Virus record (IMG/VR): IMGVR_UViG_3300031566_000091
Coordinates: 1-44,814 of that record
Direction: 5' to 3' (one strand)
From: a virus
Length of the DNA: 44,814 bases
In this document: positions 16,609 through 24,465 of the stretch, piece after piece
How positions within the stretch are numbered: the first letter of the stretch is position 1
Layout: each line of letters opens with the position of its first letter
Notes under the pieces: generated by a model
What the model was told of the DNA's origin: nothing
Seen by the model: only the letters and a program-made list of their open reading frames with translations
Database searches by the model: none
Made by a program: the position numbers and the translations under genes

Positions 16609-16620
16609 ATATTATTAATC

Positions 16621-17109
16621 TTATAAATTTAGGATACATCTAAATGGTTGTATCGTTAATTCAATATTTGCCAATTCATCACTTGAATGGTCATTATCAC
16701 CAAAATTAATTGATGTAATCATACACTGTTCTAAAAACCATTTTTCAACTTCAACACCTGTTGGATCTAATTGTTTTAACCAAATATTTTTTGCATATCC
16801 AGCTTTATATCCCATCCTACCAGTTAATGATTCTGCATGTAATCTAACCCATTCCATTAAAATTTGTGATGTCGAAGGCCCTATTGGGTCAAGAAAAGTT
16901 ATACTCATTTCATCCCATTTATATTTACCAGCAACATAATTTTCAGTGTTTAAATATGGAATAACAACTGAATTTATTTTCATTGATGGTTTTTTAAATT
17001 TTTGAACACTCCAAACTTCAACTCCTAATTCAGAAGCAAATTCAGCAAGAAATCTATTTTGTCTTTTTGGTTCATATTCTAGAGGAATTCCTCTGATCAT
17101 TTCAGCCAT
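16621..17109 (-). CDS. 19: Tail tube protein (gp19)
   Basis: A 162-aa protein closely matching the T4 gp19 family in length and pattern: RGIPLEYEPKRQNRFLAEF (about 5-23), ITFLDPIGPSTSQILMEW (about 69-86), YKAGYAKNIWLKQLDPTG (about 101-118) and the C-terminal IELTIQPFRCILNL. It polymerises into the inner tube through which DNA is delivered. A 15-bp hairpin separates it from the upstream sheath gene, and it has its own late-type motif 35 nt upstream, fitting the high and separate expression expected of a tube subunit. Confidence 0.88.
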   Translation of the reverse strand: MAEMIRGIPLEYEPKRQNRFLAEFASELGVEVWSVQKFKKPSMKINSVVIPYLNTENYVAGKYKWDEMSITFLDPIGPSTSQILMEWVRLHAESLTGRMGYKAGYAKNIWLKQLDPTGVEVEKWFLEQCMITSINFGDNDHSSDELANIELTIQPFRCILNL

Positions 17110-17144
17110 ATCTTATTTTTTTATTTTGTTTAAGTTTATTTTAA

Positions 17145-17153
17145 TATAAATAC
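17145..17153 (-). promoter_or_regulatory. Late-promoter-like motif GTATTTATA before tail tube
   Basis: Reads GTATTTATA on the coding strand, 35 nt before the tail tube ATG, directly after the sheath/tube hairpin. Confidence 0.62.
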
Positions 17154-17166
17154 TGTTTTTTTTATA

Positions 17167-17205
17167 ATTTAATGTCCTCAAAAAAAATAATTGAGGACAT
17201 TAAAT
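17167..17205 (-). terminator. Strong 15-bp hairpin after the tail sheath gene
   Basis: ATTTAATGTCCTCAA (17167-17181) pairs perfectly with TTGAGGACATTAAAT (17191-17205), with a 9-nt loop. It starts 10 nt past the sheath stop codon. On the minus strand the sequence after the stem is A-rich, not a T-run, so it may be an mRNA 3'-end stabiliser or processing signal instead of a classical terminator. Confidence 0.55.
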
Positions 17206-17215
17206 ATTTTATTAA

Positions 17216-19957
17216 TTAAGCACCAACATCAGCAAATGATGCTCCAGAAGGTGTTATTGTAAATGTTATTCCAATGTATTCAAGTGATCTTGTTGGTTTT
17301 AAGAAAATTTCGCCATACAATTCATTTCTATCACGAGTTTCTGGAGTGTTATTACTATCATCCATTTTAATTCTAAATTCATATAAACCTCTTTCTCTTT
17401 TTATTGTATCTAAAACAGGTGTTACTTTTTGTAAAAACTGGTCAATAGTTGCTTGATCATTTTGTTCAAAAATAAGTCTTACAGAAATATTTGCAATAAG
17501 CACTTTAATTTGAAGTAATAATCTTCTTACATTAATTCTATTAAGAGCAGTTTCTTTTACTTGTAAAGTTTTTTGACCGAAAATAGCTGTTCCTGAATCA
17601 GCAAAATCTGCAATTGGATTTATTCTACCCGCATAAAGAATATCACGAGATTCCAATGACAATTTGTATTTAGATTTTCTTGCATCGGTAACCCCTCTAC
17701 TTAAACCAGCAGGAGCATACCAAGGAAATTTAGTATTATCAGTAAATGCCATTGCTTTAACTACTTCACCTGTTGGTGGAATATAAACATTTACATTATT
17801 CTGAATATCTCTCATTTGAATCCAAGGAAAATAAGTACAAGCATAATTACTATCAATTTCAGCACTTTCAAGTAAATCAACAACATCATTTGAAGCAAGA
17901 ACATCGGCTTTTCCGTTATCACCAATTGTTACACTTATTGTAATATCTGGAGAATCAATAACATACAAAGTATCAGTTCTTTGGGTTTCAATCATTTCAA
18001 TTGTTTCTTGAATAAGAATATTATGATCACTCCAATTTAATCCCGGAGTAGCAAAAAGATTAATCGATACTTCTTCTGGATTTGAAAATGTATTAATTGC
18101 TGTTTCCCATGCTTGAAAATCGTTTGTTGCTGGGGTATTAGGACTAACACCATCATAAATGCCATTAGAACGATATAAATCACCATATGAACGACTAGAA
18201 CCATTAATTCCTCTATTTACATCCCAACCATCAAAACCACCTGCAGGTGCTAATGTGAATTTTCTAGTTGAAATTTCATAATAAGGATTTGTTGAATCAA
18301 TTATATCTTCAACAGTTCTAAAATTACCAGCACCAACTTCAAATTGAAAACCATTATAACTTCCAGTTGCACCAGAATCCATATGAAAACCTTTTGAATT
18401 AATAAATCCATCTAAACCAGTGAAATTAAATTGATTCTGATTTATTCCAGTTCCAATAACACCAGTACCATCATAACCATTTTCAGATAGACCTAAATAA
18501 ACTTTCTTTATTTTTTCATCAGCATTATATGCTGTTTTGTAGAAAATTTTTGGTGGAATTGCAGCAACACCTGAAGTAGTACTAGTTGCAGAAATTGCAT
18601 AATCATTAACACTATATCCTTCAAAACCTGCTGGGAAAACATCAGATGGAATATCGTCAGCCAACTCAATCATAATATATTTACTTTGAAGGTCATATTC
18701 ACCATCAGAAGTACCAATTCTTTGGGCAATATAATTAGTTGTACCTTTTAACATAGAACATCTTGAAAATGAATCTAAAACAGAAGGATTATCATCAGTA
18801 TCATAAAAACTACGAATAACAATATCAAATTCAAATGAAATTGGATTAATGTTTTGAATACTAACTTTTATTTCTTGGTTTGCAGCATCACCATCTGAAA
18901 TACTTATAAACTTAAACAATCTATCAACACTATTACCTTTTAATTGTGAAACAACCCAAGGAGTTTCAGGAGTTTTAAATTGAGTATTATAATTTGTAAA
19001 ATAATCAGAAGTACAATCAACAAGTGTTGTATTAATACCATAACCAATACCATCAGCATCTAATTTTTTTATTAGATCTGGATAAATTGCTTGAATCCAA
19101 ATTTTTGTTTTTTTATCTTTTGGTTCAGAACCAACAACATTTGGTAGAAAACTACTTGAATTTGAATTTAATGAAGCAATATATGTTTCAGTACTTGCAC
19201 TGCTTGTTGCAACCAAAGTAAATTGTCCGAATAAATCACCAGTATCTATGTTTGTTGTGTTTCCAGACATAGCTAATGTAGTTGTGTTGAAAATTGTTGT
19301 TGGTGGTAAATCAACATTGTCTTGTACTCTTGCCCTACTTCTAATAACTGCCAATACCATATTTTCATATTCGGTATAGGATGTTCCTGTCATCAATGTA
19401 ACAACATCAGTAACTTCACCAGTACCATCAACATTAACTGTTGTTGCAGAAAACGAATGAAGATATCCTTCAAAATTTGTGCTGCTAATTTTAGTATAAC
19501 CACTAAAATATGTTCCAGTATCACCAGAAACATTTATTGTTACACCCAAATATTCATTATCTACAAATGGTACGTTTGTATTAGTTACTGAAGTTGATTC
19601 TCCCTCAGTCGTTGGGTCAATACCAGCATTTAATGTAATTGCCCATGCCGTACCTGCGTCATAACCAGATAATCCCAATACCCTTGTTACCCACATTTGA
19701 TTTGACTCATCTAAATATGCATTTGAAACATAAGGTAGTTGATATTGTAGATTCCCATCTGATAATCTTTTTGTGCTTTGAGCACCAAATCTATCAAGAA
19801 ATTGTGTTTTATCTTGAATAAAAACTGGTTCAAAAGCAGGACCTTTTAATGTCTCACCAACAACACCAAGTGTTGTGATTCCAACATTTCTTGTTACATA
19901 CGTAAGGTCACGTTCTTTAAATTTAGCTCCCGGAGAAGTAAAAACAAAATTTGCCAT
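17216..19957 (-). CDS. 18: Tail sheath protein (gp18)
   Basis: A 913-aa protein. The N-terminus (FVFTSPGAKFKERDLTYVTR) and the region FATPGLNWSDHNILIQETIE, MIETQRTDTLYVID fit T4 gp18. The C-terminal polymerisation domain is clear: SRGVTDARKSKYKLSLESRD, LLLQIKVLIANISVRLIFEQ, NDQATIDQFLQKVTPVLDTI, and ELYGEIFLKPTRSLEYIGIT. T4 gp18 has about 660 residues, so this one carries a large extra surface portion (about residues 90-480), rich in Thr, Ser and Asn. It forms the contractile outer layer of the tail. A late-type motif lies 52 nt upstream in a 306-nt divergent promoter region. Confidence 0.88.
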   Translation of the reverse strand: MANFVFTSPGAKFKERDLTYVTRNVGITTLGVVGETLKGPAFEPVFIQDKTQFLDRFGAQSTKRLSDGNLQYQLPYVSNAYLDESNQMWVTRVLGLSGYDAGTAWAITLNAGIDPTTEGESTSVTNTNVPFVDNEYLGVTINVSGDTGTYFSGYTKISSTNFEGYLHSFSATTVNVDGTGEVTDVVTLMTGTSYTEYENMVLAVIRSRARVQDNVDLPPTTIFNTTTLAMSGNTTNIDTGDLFGQFTLVATSSASTETYIASLNSNSSSFLPNVVGSEPKDKKTKIWIQAIYPDLIKKLDADGIGYGINTTLVDCTSDYFTNYNTQFKTPETPWVVSQLKGNSVDRLFKFISISDGDAANQEIKVSIQNINPISFEFDIVIRSFYDTDDNPSVLDSFSRCSMLKGTTNYIAQRIGTSDGEYDLQSKYIMIELADDIPSDVFPAGFEGYSVNDYAISATSTTSGVAAIPPKIFYKTAYNADEKIKKVYLGLSENGYDGTGVIGTGINQNQFNFTGLDGFINSKGFHMDSGATGSYNGFQFEVGAGNFRTVEDIIDSTNPYYEISTRKFTLAPAGGFDGWDVNRGINGSSRSYGDLYRSNGIYDGVSPNTPATNDFQAWETAINTFSNPEEVSINLFATPGLNWSDHNILIQETIEMIETQRTDTLYVIDSPDITISVTIGDNGKADVLASNDVVDLLESAEIDSNYACTYFPWIQMRDIQNNVNVYIPPTGEVVKAMAFTDNTKFPWYAPAGLSRGVTDARKSKYKLSLESRDILYAGRINPIADFADSGTAIFGQKTLQVKETALNRINVRRLLLQIKVLIANISVRLIFEQNDQATIDQFLQKVTPVLDTIKRERGLYEFRIKMDDSNNTPETRDRNELYGEIFLKPTRSLEYIGITFTITPSGASFADVGA

Positions 19958-20009
19958 ATTTTTTTATTTATTTTATAATTTAATTATTTTTTTACGATTA
20001 TCGTTCAAG

Positions 20010-20018
20010 AATAAATAC
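20010..20018 (-). promoter_or_regulatory. Late-promoter-like motif GTATTTATT before tail sheath
   Basis: Reads GTATTTATT on the coding strand, 52 nt before the sheath ATG, the longest spacing among the copies seen. Confidence 0.55.
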
Positions 20019-20095
20019 TAAAAAATATTCCAAAAGACATATTGACTTGATTATAATGGGTAATCAAACAAAAACAATAATATCTCTTTTTAACA

Positions 20096-20149
20096 AAATA
20101 ACATAAAAAAACAAAAAATTTGAAAAATTTTAATTTTTTTATGTTATTT
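20096..20149. repeat. Perfect 16-bp inverted repeat, 22-nt loop
   Basis: AAATAACATAAAAAAA (20096-20111) is the exact reverse complement of TTTTTTTATGTTATTT (20134-20149). The stop of a 16-aa reading frame (20056-20106) falls in the left arm, and T-rich sequence follows. It lies upstream of both flanking genes, so it is not placed to end either. It could end a short transcript or be a protein-binding or replication element. Confidence 0.5.
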
Positions 20150-20185
20150 ATTTTGTTTTTTTCGAAAATTTTATTATAATTTTTT

Positions 20186-20214
20186 TTGATTTAAATTAAA
20201 AGTTTTTATTTTTG
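20186..20214 (+). promoter_or_regulatory. Host-type (Bacteroidota) promoter TTG-N18-TATTTTTG
   Basis: TTG at 20186-20188 and TATTTTTG at 20207-20214 (TAnnTTTG) are 18 nt apart, close to the Bacteroidota -33/-7 arrangement. It lies 49 nt before the 743-aa gene, which also has a late-type motif. Confidence 0.4.
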
Positions 20215-20239
20215 TAGTAAAAATGATTTAATAAAATTT

Positions 20240-20248
20240 GTATTTATA
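20240..20248 (+). promoter_or_regulatory. Late-promoter-like motif GTATTTATA before 743-aa gene
   Basis: Reads GTATTTATA, 15 nt before the ATG at 20264. Confidence 0.62.
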
Positions 20249-20263
20249 TTAAATTTAAACAAC

Positions 20264-22495
20264 ATGAATAAATCACAACGAATAAAATTAAATTATGAAA
20301 CTAAAAATTACGATAAACATATTAAAATTAGATTAGAACAAAATATTGATAGTTTAGAGTTTCTATCTATGAATATTGATACTGAAGATGTATATAGAAA
20401 TTTTAATGCTGATTATGGTGTTCTTGTTGGTAGGGTAATTGCTAATGAAGGAGTTGGTGTGCCAAATGCTAAAATAAGTGTTTTTATTCCTTTACAGGAT
20501 GAGGATTCAAATGATAGTGAAATTAAAAGCATTTATCCATATAAAAATCCTAGGGATAAAAATAATGATGGAAAAAGATATAATTTATTGCCACGTGTCA
20601 GTAAATTTGATGAATCTAAAAATGATTTTTCACCAAAACAACCATTTGGATCGTTTCCACTTAAAGAAGAAATTATAACAAATGAGTCGTATTTAAATGT
20701 ATATAAAAAATATTATAAATATACTGCATTAACTAACAGTGCTGGTGATTATATGATTTTTGGTGTTCCAGTTGGAACACAAACAATACATTTGAGTGTT
20801 GATATTACTGATATTGGTGAATATAGTATGACACCTGCTGCAATGGTAAATAATTTAGGTTATCCAGCTAGTTTATTTACTAATGATTTATCAAGACTAA
20901 AACCGAGTGAAGACCTAGATGATTTACCAAATATTGAAACACAGGAAATTAGTGTTGATATTATTCCTTTTTGGGGTGATACTGAAAATTTTGAAATAGG
21001 TATTACACAACAAAATTTTAGAATAAGATCAACAATAGCAAGTACATTCGTTATTTTTGGAAACTCATTTACTGATGGAGAAACATCTACATGGGGTTCT
21101 GATAGAGGTGGTTCTGATTGGAACGCTAATAGACCTCTTTTGGGTGAGTTATATTGGTTAACAGATGATAGATCATCAAACATAAGTATTGCAAGTAAAA
21201 GAATAGGTAAAGTAACCGAGAAAATTTATTATTATCCAAATACAATTACTGATGAAGAAATTAATAGTGGTTTTATTAACGGTACAGAACCATTAGATCC
21301 GACTAAACATATGTTATTGTTAGATACTACAGAATATTCATCATATAAAAGAGAAGGTGAATTTGTTTTCATAATTAATTGTAATAGAAATAAAATTGTT
21401 ACTGATGATTATGGTAATCAAATATCTGTTTTAGATAATTCAACAAGTGGTGTTTTTACACAATTCAGGGGATTTGTTACATTTGAAATTACTGAAGATG
21501 AATTACCTTTACCGCCTAATTTAAAAATAGGAGATGGTGATGCACTTGTTGCACGTATGAAAATAAAAGTACCACAAAGTGCAAATTGGTTTGAAGGTTT
21601 AGATTATGATAAAGATAATAATGCAACAAGAGTTAAAAATACTCAAAATTGGAGAAAACAACACTATCTATTTACAAAGAATAATTATTATAGTGTTGCA
21701 AAATTTCATGGTTTAGTTTATAATAATAAAAACGTTCAAAACACTAGTAGTAAGACTATTAATGGTAAAAATAGCGGTTTTGTTGCATGGGATAATGCAG
21801 TTAATGATGCAACAGTATATAATGATAATGATCCATATTCAAATACAAATATTATTATGACGAGTAATTTTGGTAATGTCGAAAATTCAATATATGAATT
21901 TCCCGCTAATAGTTTTGTTTCTGGAAAACCCGATAGATTCGGGGGAAATTGGTTAAATTTAACATTACATTTACCACAATTTTCATATTTAATAAGTGAA
22001 TATTCTAAAATTGATGAAATGAGAACATCAACAAATTTTAGAACACAATTACCAAGTGATACTAATTTATATAGAACATATAATGGATTTTATTTACCTA
22101 TTGATAGAAATACTAATAATCAACAAGGAATAGCTGCTGGTGAAGTAGGTACAGATTTTTTTACTCGTTCAGATTTACATTGGACAAATTTTATTGAAGT
22201 ACCTATTGAAGATATAAGAAAAATGAAAAGTAGACCAAAAAAAGGATTTACAAGTGCAGATGTTTTAAACTTATCATTAGATAATTATCATGGTGGTGTA
22301 AGAAAACCTTCTGATTGGAAATTAACGACTTGTCCTGAAGGAAAATTTGATGGCGATAATCAAGTAATTAATGGTGGTAGAATTAATGGTAAGCCAACTA
22401 ATAATCCAGATCCTAAAGTTTATTTTTTTAAGGGTTTAAAAAATGCTGATTGTATTAATTATTTATTTGAATTGGGTTTAGTTAGTGAAAAATAG
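20264..22495 (+). CDS. Large virion protein with carboxypeptidase-regulatory-like beta domain
   Basis: A 743-aa protein. Near the N-terminus (about residues 51-76) GVLVGRVIANEGVGVPNAKI SVFIPL is the first half of a carboxypeptidase-regulatory-like beta sandwich. The closing half (YTALTNSAGDYMIFGVPVGT, then QTIHLSV, about 152-181) comes after an unusual 75-residue insertion. Such domains are very common in Bacteroidota surface proteins. The remainder is beta-rich and Asn-rich with conserved-looking blocks (GLVYNNKNVQN, FGGNWLNLTLHLPQFSYLI, HWTNFIEVPIEDIRKMKSRP) and ends with a Cys-containing tail. Late promoter and neighbours argue for a virion protein, perhaps baseplate or fibre attachment; no T4 counterpart is recognised. 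Confidence 0.6.
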   Translation: MNKSQRIKLNYETKNYDKHIKIRLEQNIDSLEFLSMNIDTEDVYRNFNADYGVLVGRVIANEGVGVPNAKISVFIPLQDEDSNDSEIKSIYPYKNPRDKNNDGKRYNLLPRVSKFDESKNDFSPKQPFGSFPLKEEIITNESYLNVYKKYYKYTALTNSAGDYMIFGVPVGTQTIHLSVDITDIGEYSMTPAAMVNNLGYPASLFTNDLSRLKPSEDLDDLPNIETQEISVDIIPFWGDTENFEIGITQQNFRIRSTIASTFVIFGNSFTDGETSTWGSDRGGSDWNANRPLLGELYWLTDDRSSNISIASKRIGKVTEKIYYYPNTITDEEINSGFINGTEPLDPTKHMLLLDTTEYSSYKREGEFVFIINCNRNKIVTDDYGNQISVLDNSTSGVFTQFRGFVTFEITEDELPLPPNLKIGDGDALVARMKIKVPQSANWFEGLDYDKDNNATRVKNTQNWRKQHYLFTKNNYYSVAKFHGLVYNNKNVQNTSSKTINGKNSGFVAWDNAVNDATVYNDNDPYSNTNIIMTSNFGNVENSIYEFPANSFVSGKPDRFGGNWLNLTLHLPQFSYLISEYSKIDEMRTSTNFRTQLPSDTNLYRTYNGFYLPIDRNTNNQQGIAAGEVGTDFFTRSDLHWTNFIEVPIEDIRKMKSRPKKGFTSADVLNLSLDNYHGGVRKPSDWKLTTCPEGKFDGDNQVINGGRINGKPTNNPDPKVYFFKGLKNADCINYLFELGLVSEK

Positions 22496-22499
22496 ATAA

Positions 22500-22533
22500 A
22501 AAAAAACACATCTAATTTAGATGTGTTTTTTTA
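22500..22533. terminator. Bidirectional terminator between 743-aa gene and lipoprotein gene
   Basis: An A-run, CACATCT (22507-22513), a 5-nt loop, AGATGTG (22519-22525) and a T-run form a symmetric intrinsic terminator that can end transcripts from both sides. It lies a few nt past the stop of the 743-aa gene. Confidence 0.8.
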
Positions 22534-22547
22534 CTTTAATAATCTTT

Positions 22548-22994
22548 TTATTTTTTAAACACATATGTTCCACCAATGGGACAACCTAAATTATCTGATG
22601 AGGTTAGTTTCATTTTTAAGGTATCATTATTTATTGATAAAATTTGAAACACTAATAAATCGGTATTAATATATAGTTTATCATCATTAATTGTATATGA
22701 ATAATCATATGCATAATCATTACTACAATTATTAAAGATTTGAACAGTATTTGAATCTTTAAATAATAAATCAATATTTGTAAATTGATCTTTTTCTAAT
22801 GAACAGGCACTATTTGAATCATACACATTACTTTCATAGGTAATAGTTTCAAAATTCCACCTACCTAATAAATCAGAAGTTTGAATTCCTGTCGATGGTT
22901 CTTCTGGAGTAACTTCATCAGGTTTTTCACATGAGGTATTCAACATAAAAAGAGATACCATCAAAATTGCTAAAATGTAATTTAATTTTTTCAT
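22548..22994 (-). CDS. Surface lipoprotein with lipocalin-like domain (host-like moron)
   Basis: A 148-aa protein. MKKLNYILAILMVSLFMLNT is a lipoprotein signal peptide with the lipidated Cys at residue 22 (LNTSC; the -3 residue is Asn, which is atypical). The following EKPDEVTPEE resembles the acidic lipoprotein export signal that sends Bacteroidota lipoproteins to the cell surface. The mature part (LLGRWNFETITY at about 43-54, paired Cys at about 64, 90 and 138, repeated strands ending in GGTYVFKK) looks like the lipocalin-like proteins common in flavobacteria. It is alone on the minus strand between plus-strand virion genes, with terminators and a host-type promoter but no late motif. This fits a cargo gene that alters the infected cell, for example superinfection exclusion. 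Confidence 0.75.
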   Translation of the reverse strand: MKKLNYILAILMVSLFMLNTSCEKPDEVTPEEPSTGIQTSDLLGRWNFETITYESNVYDSNSACSLEKDQFTNIDLLFKDSNTVQIFNNCSNDYAYDYSYTINDDKLYINTDLLVFQILSINNDTLKMKLTSSDNLGCPIGGTYVFKK

Positions 22995-23094
22995 AATTAT
23001 AAATTTTAAGTTTTTAAATTGTTATATAATCTATTATACGTAGACTATTTTAAAATGTTATAAAATTTTTTATATTATAATTATTTTTTTAACA

Positions 23095-23125
23095 CAAATT
23101 TAGTATTTATTATAATGAAAAGCAA
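23095..23125 (-). promoter_or_regulatory. Possible host-type promoter for the lipoprotein gene
   Basis: On the minus strand TTG (23125-23123) is followed after 20 nt by TAAATTTG (23102-23095), matching the Bacteroidota pattern. It overlaps the divergent late-type motif at 23103-23111 and would leave a leader of about 95 nt before the lipoprotein ATG. Confidence 0.4.
23103..23111 (+). promoter_or_regulatory. Late-promoter-like motif GTATTTATT, 3 nt before an ATG
   Basis: Reads GTATTTATT and ends 3 nt before the ATG of the 46-aa gene. If it is a -10-type element, the transcript would start at or after the ATG, so the message would be leaderless or the gene would use another promoter. Confidence 0.5.
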
Positions 23126-23255
23126 AACAAAAAAAGAGGAAAAAATATTCGAACTTAATTTGAATATTCCAAAAGAAATTGAATTGTTTTTTAAAACCAG
23201 ACTAACAAGTAATAAACCAGTAAAAAAAGAATTGGAACTATCCTCTGAATTTTAA
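23115..23255 (+). CDS. Small 46-aa charged protein
   Basis: The ATG at 23115 encodes 46 residues: MKSKTKKEEKIFELNLNIPK, then EIELFFKTRLTSNKPVKKEL, then ELSSEF. No motif is recognised. It lies between a late-type motif and the second one at 23274, just before the 392-aa structural gene, so it may be a small assembly protein or part of a regulatory leader. Confidence 0.5.
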   Translation: MKSKTKKEEKIFELNLNIPKEIELFFKTRLTSNKPVKKELELSSEF

Positions 23256-23273
23256 GTAAAAATCTAATATTAG

Positions 23274-23282
23274 GTATTTATA
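23274..23282 (+). promoter_or_regulatory. Late-promoter-like motif GTATTTATA, 4 nt before an ATG
   Basis: Reads GTATTTATA and ends 4 nt before the ATG of the 392-aa gene, again implying a leaderless or near-leaderless message. Confidence 0.58.
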
Positions 23283-23286
23283 TCTA

Positions 23287-24465
23287 ATGGACGATAAAAT
23301 TCAAATATTACTCAATGGTTTTAAAAATAGTAAGTCAGTTAATGTTGATACTTTTAATAAAATTGAATTATCAAATAATTTATCGAAACTTACTGAATAT
23401 GAAATTACTAATATTCTTAGTGTTACGGAAATTTTTGATGCAGAAAGAGAAGCTAATGAAAATTACAGAATATATGGTAAAATAGAATACCTATCTCTAT
23501 TAAATGGTTTAGCTAATAATTATACTCTTCTAGAAAACTTTTTTACCCCACAAAAAATAGATTCAAAAAATTTAATAGACTCATTCGATTTTTATTTGGT
23601 AAAACCAGCAAGTAGTGGTTATATTGAATACAATGTTGATAGTACAGGAAGTGGTCAATATATTAGAATGTTTGATGTAATTGCAAAACTTGAAAATTTT
23701 GATGTTTTCCCAGCGGGATTTTCTAATAATGTTTACGGTGAACAAACATATTCATTCAATATTAATAAAGATATTGATGTTTCTACATATGTTGATAATT
23801 TTAATTTTCCATTAACTGAATTATTTATATATCTTGTTTATAAAAAGGAATTAAATGGTGAATTATTATCAGAGGGAATGTTTAATACTATTTGGGATGT
23901 TACCCAACAAACAAAATTTAAACAAACATTTTCACCAGTAACATTAAATATTGGAGATGTTGTTTATGGTGATTTAATTGAATATAATAGAAATGAATTC
24001 ACACAAACAGAAATAACAAATCAAACACATTATATTTGGACACAATATAGAGATTATGCTAGTCAGCCAATAAAAAGACTTTATTGGAAATATAATCCAT
24101 TTATTTCGATAAGATTAAGATATCTTAGTAATGATTTGGATAAGGCAAATATTAATGACACATCATATGAATTAGTTACATCAATACCTGATTATGCAAC
24201 ATTAATTGATAATAATGGAAATTATCTTTGGAGGTCGATATTACCACAAGGATATATTGATCCATTAACAGAAATTGGTGTTGATTATCCATTTGTAAAT
24301 AAAAAAAGATATTTATTTACAAATATTGTTTTTGATATAATTCCTGATTTGGATGATATAAATACAAGAACAGTATTTAATGAAATCTGGTTCACTCAAA
24401 ATTCAATAACACTAAACACAACACCAATTGGTGATATAAACGATATCGGAAAACCATGTCAATAA
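23287..24465 (+). CDS. Putative virion structural protein (392 aa)
   Basis: A 392-aa soluble protein, rich in Asn, Tyr, Phe and Ile, with no recognised domain. The N-terminal ~75 residues look helical (MDDKIQILLNGFKNSKSVNV onward) and the rest beta-rich, with blocks such as YDFNFPLTELFIYLV-like NFNFPLTELFIYLVYKKELN and THYIWTQYRDYASQPIKRLY. It overlaps the next gene by 10 nt, so the two are a coupled pair. The late-type motif directly before it and the convergent gp15/gp3-like gene support a tail or baseplate role, not further defined. Confidence 0.6.
   Translation: MDDKIQILLNGFKNSKSVNVDTFNKIELSNNLSKLTEYEITNILSVTEIFDAEREANENYRIYGKIEYLSLLNGLANNYTLLENFFTPQKIDSKNLIDSFDFYLVKPASSGYIEYNVDSTGSGQYIRMFDVIAKLENFDVFPAGFSNNVYGEQTYSFNINKDIDVSTYVDNFNFPLTELFIYLVYKKELNGELLSEGMFNTIWDVTQQTKFKQTFSPVTLNIGDVVYGDLIEYNRNEFTQTEITNQTHYIWTQYRDYASQPIKRLYWKYNPFISIRLRYLSNDLDKANINDTSYELVTSIPDYATLIDNNGNYLWRSILPQGYIDPLTEIGVDYPFVNKKRYLFTNIVFDIIPDLDDINTRTVFNEIWFTQNSITLNTTPIGDINDIGKPCQ

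Larger units (their letters stand above)
19958..20263. other. 306-nt divergent promoter region between sheath and 743-aa gene
   Basis: No full-size gene. It contains the late-type motif of the sheath gene (20010-20018, minus), a 16-aa ATG reading frame (20056-20106), a perfect 16-bp inverted repeat (20096-20149), a host-type promoter (20186-20214, plus) and the late-type motif of the 743-aa gene (20240-20248). Confidence 0.6.
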
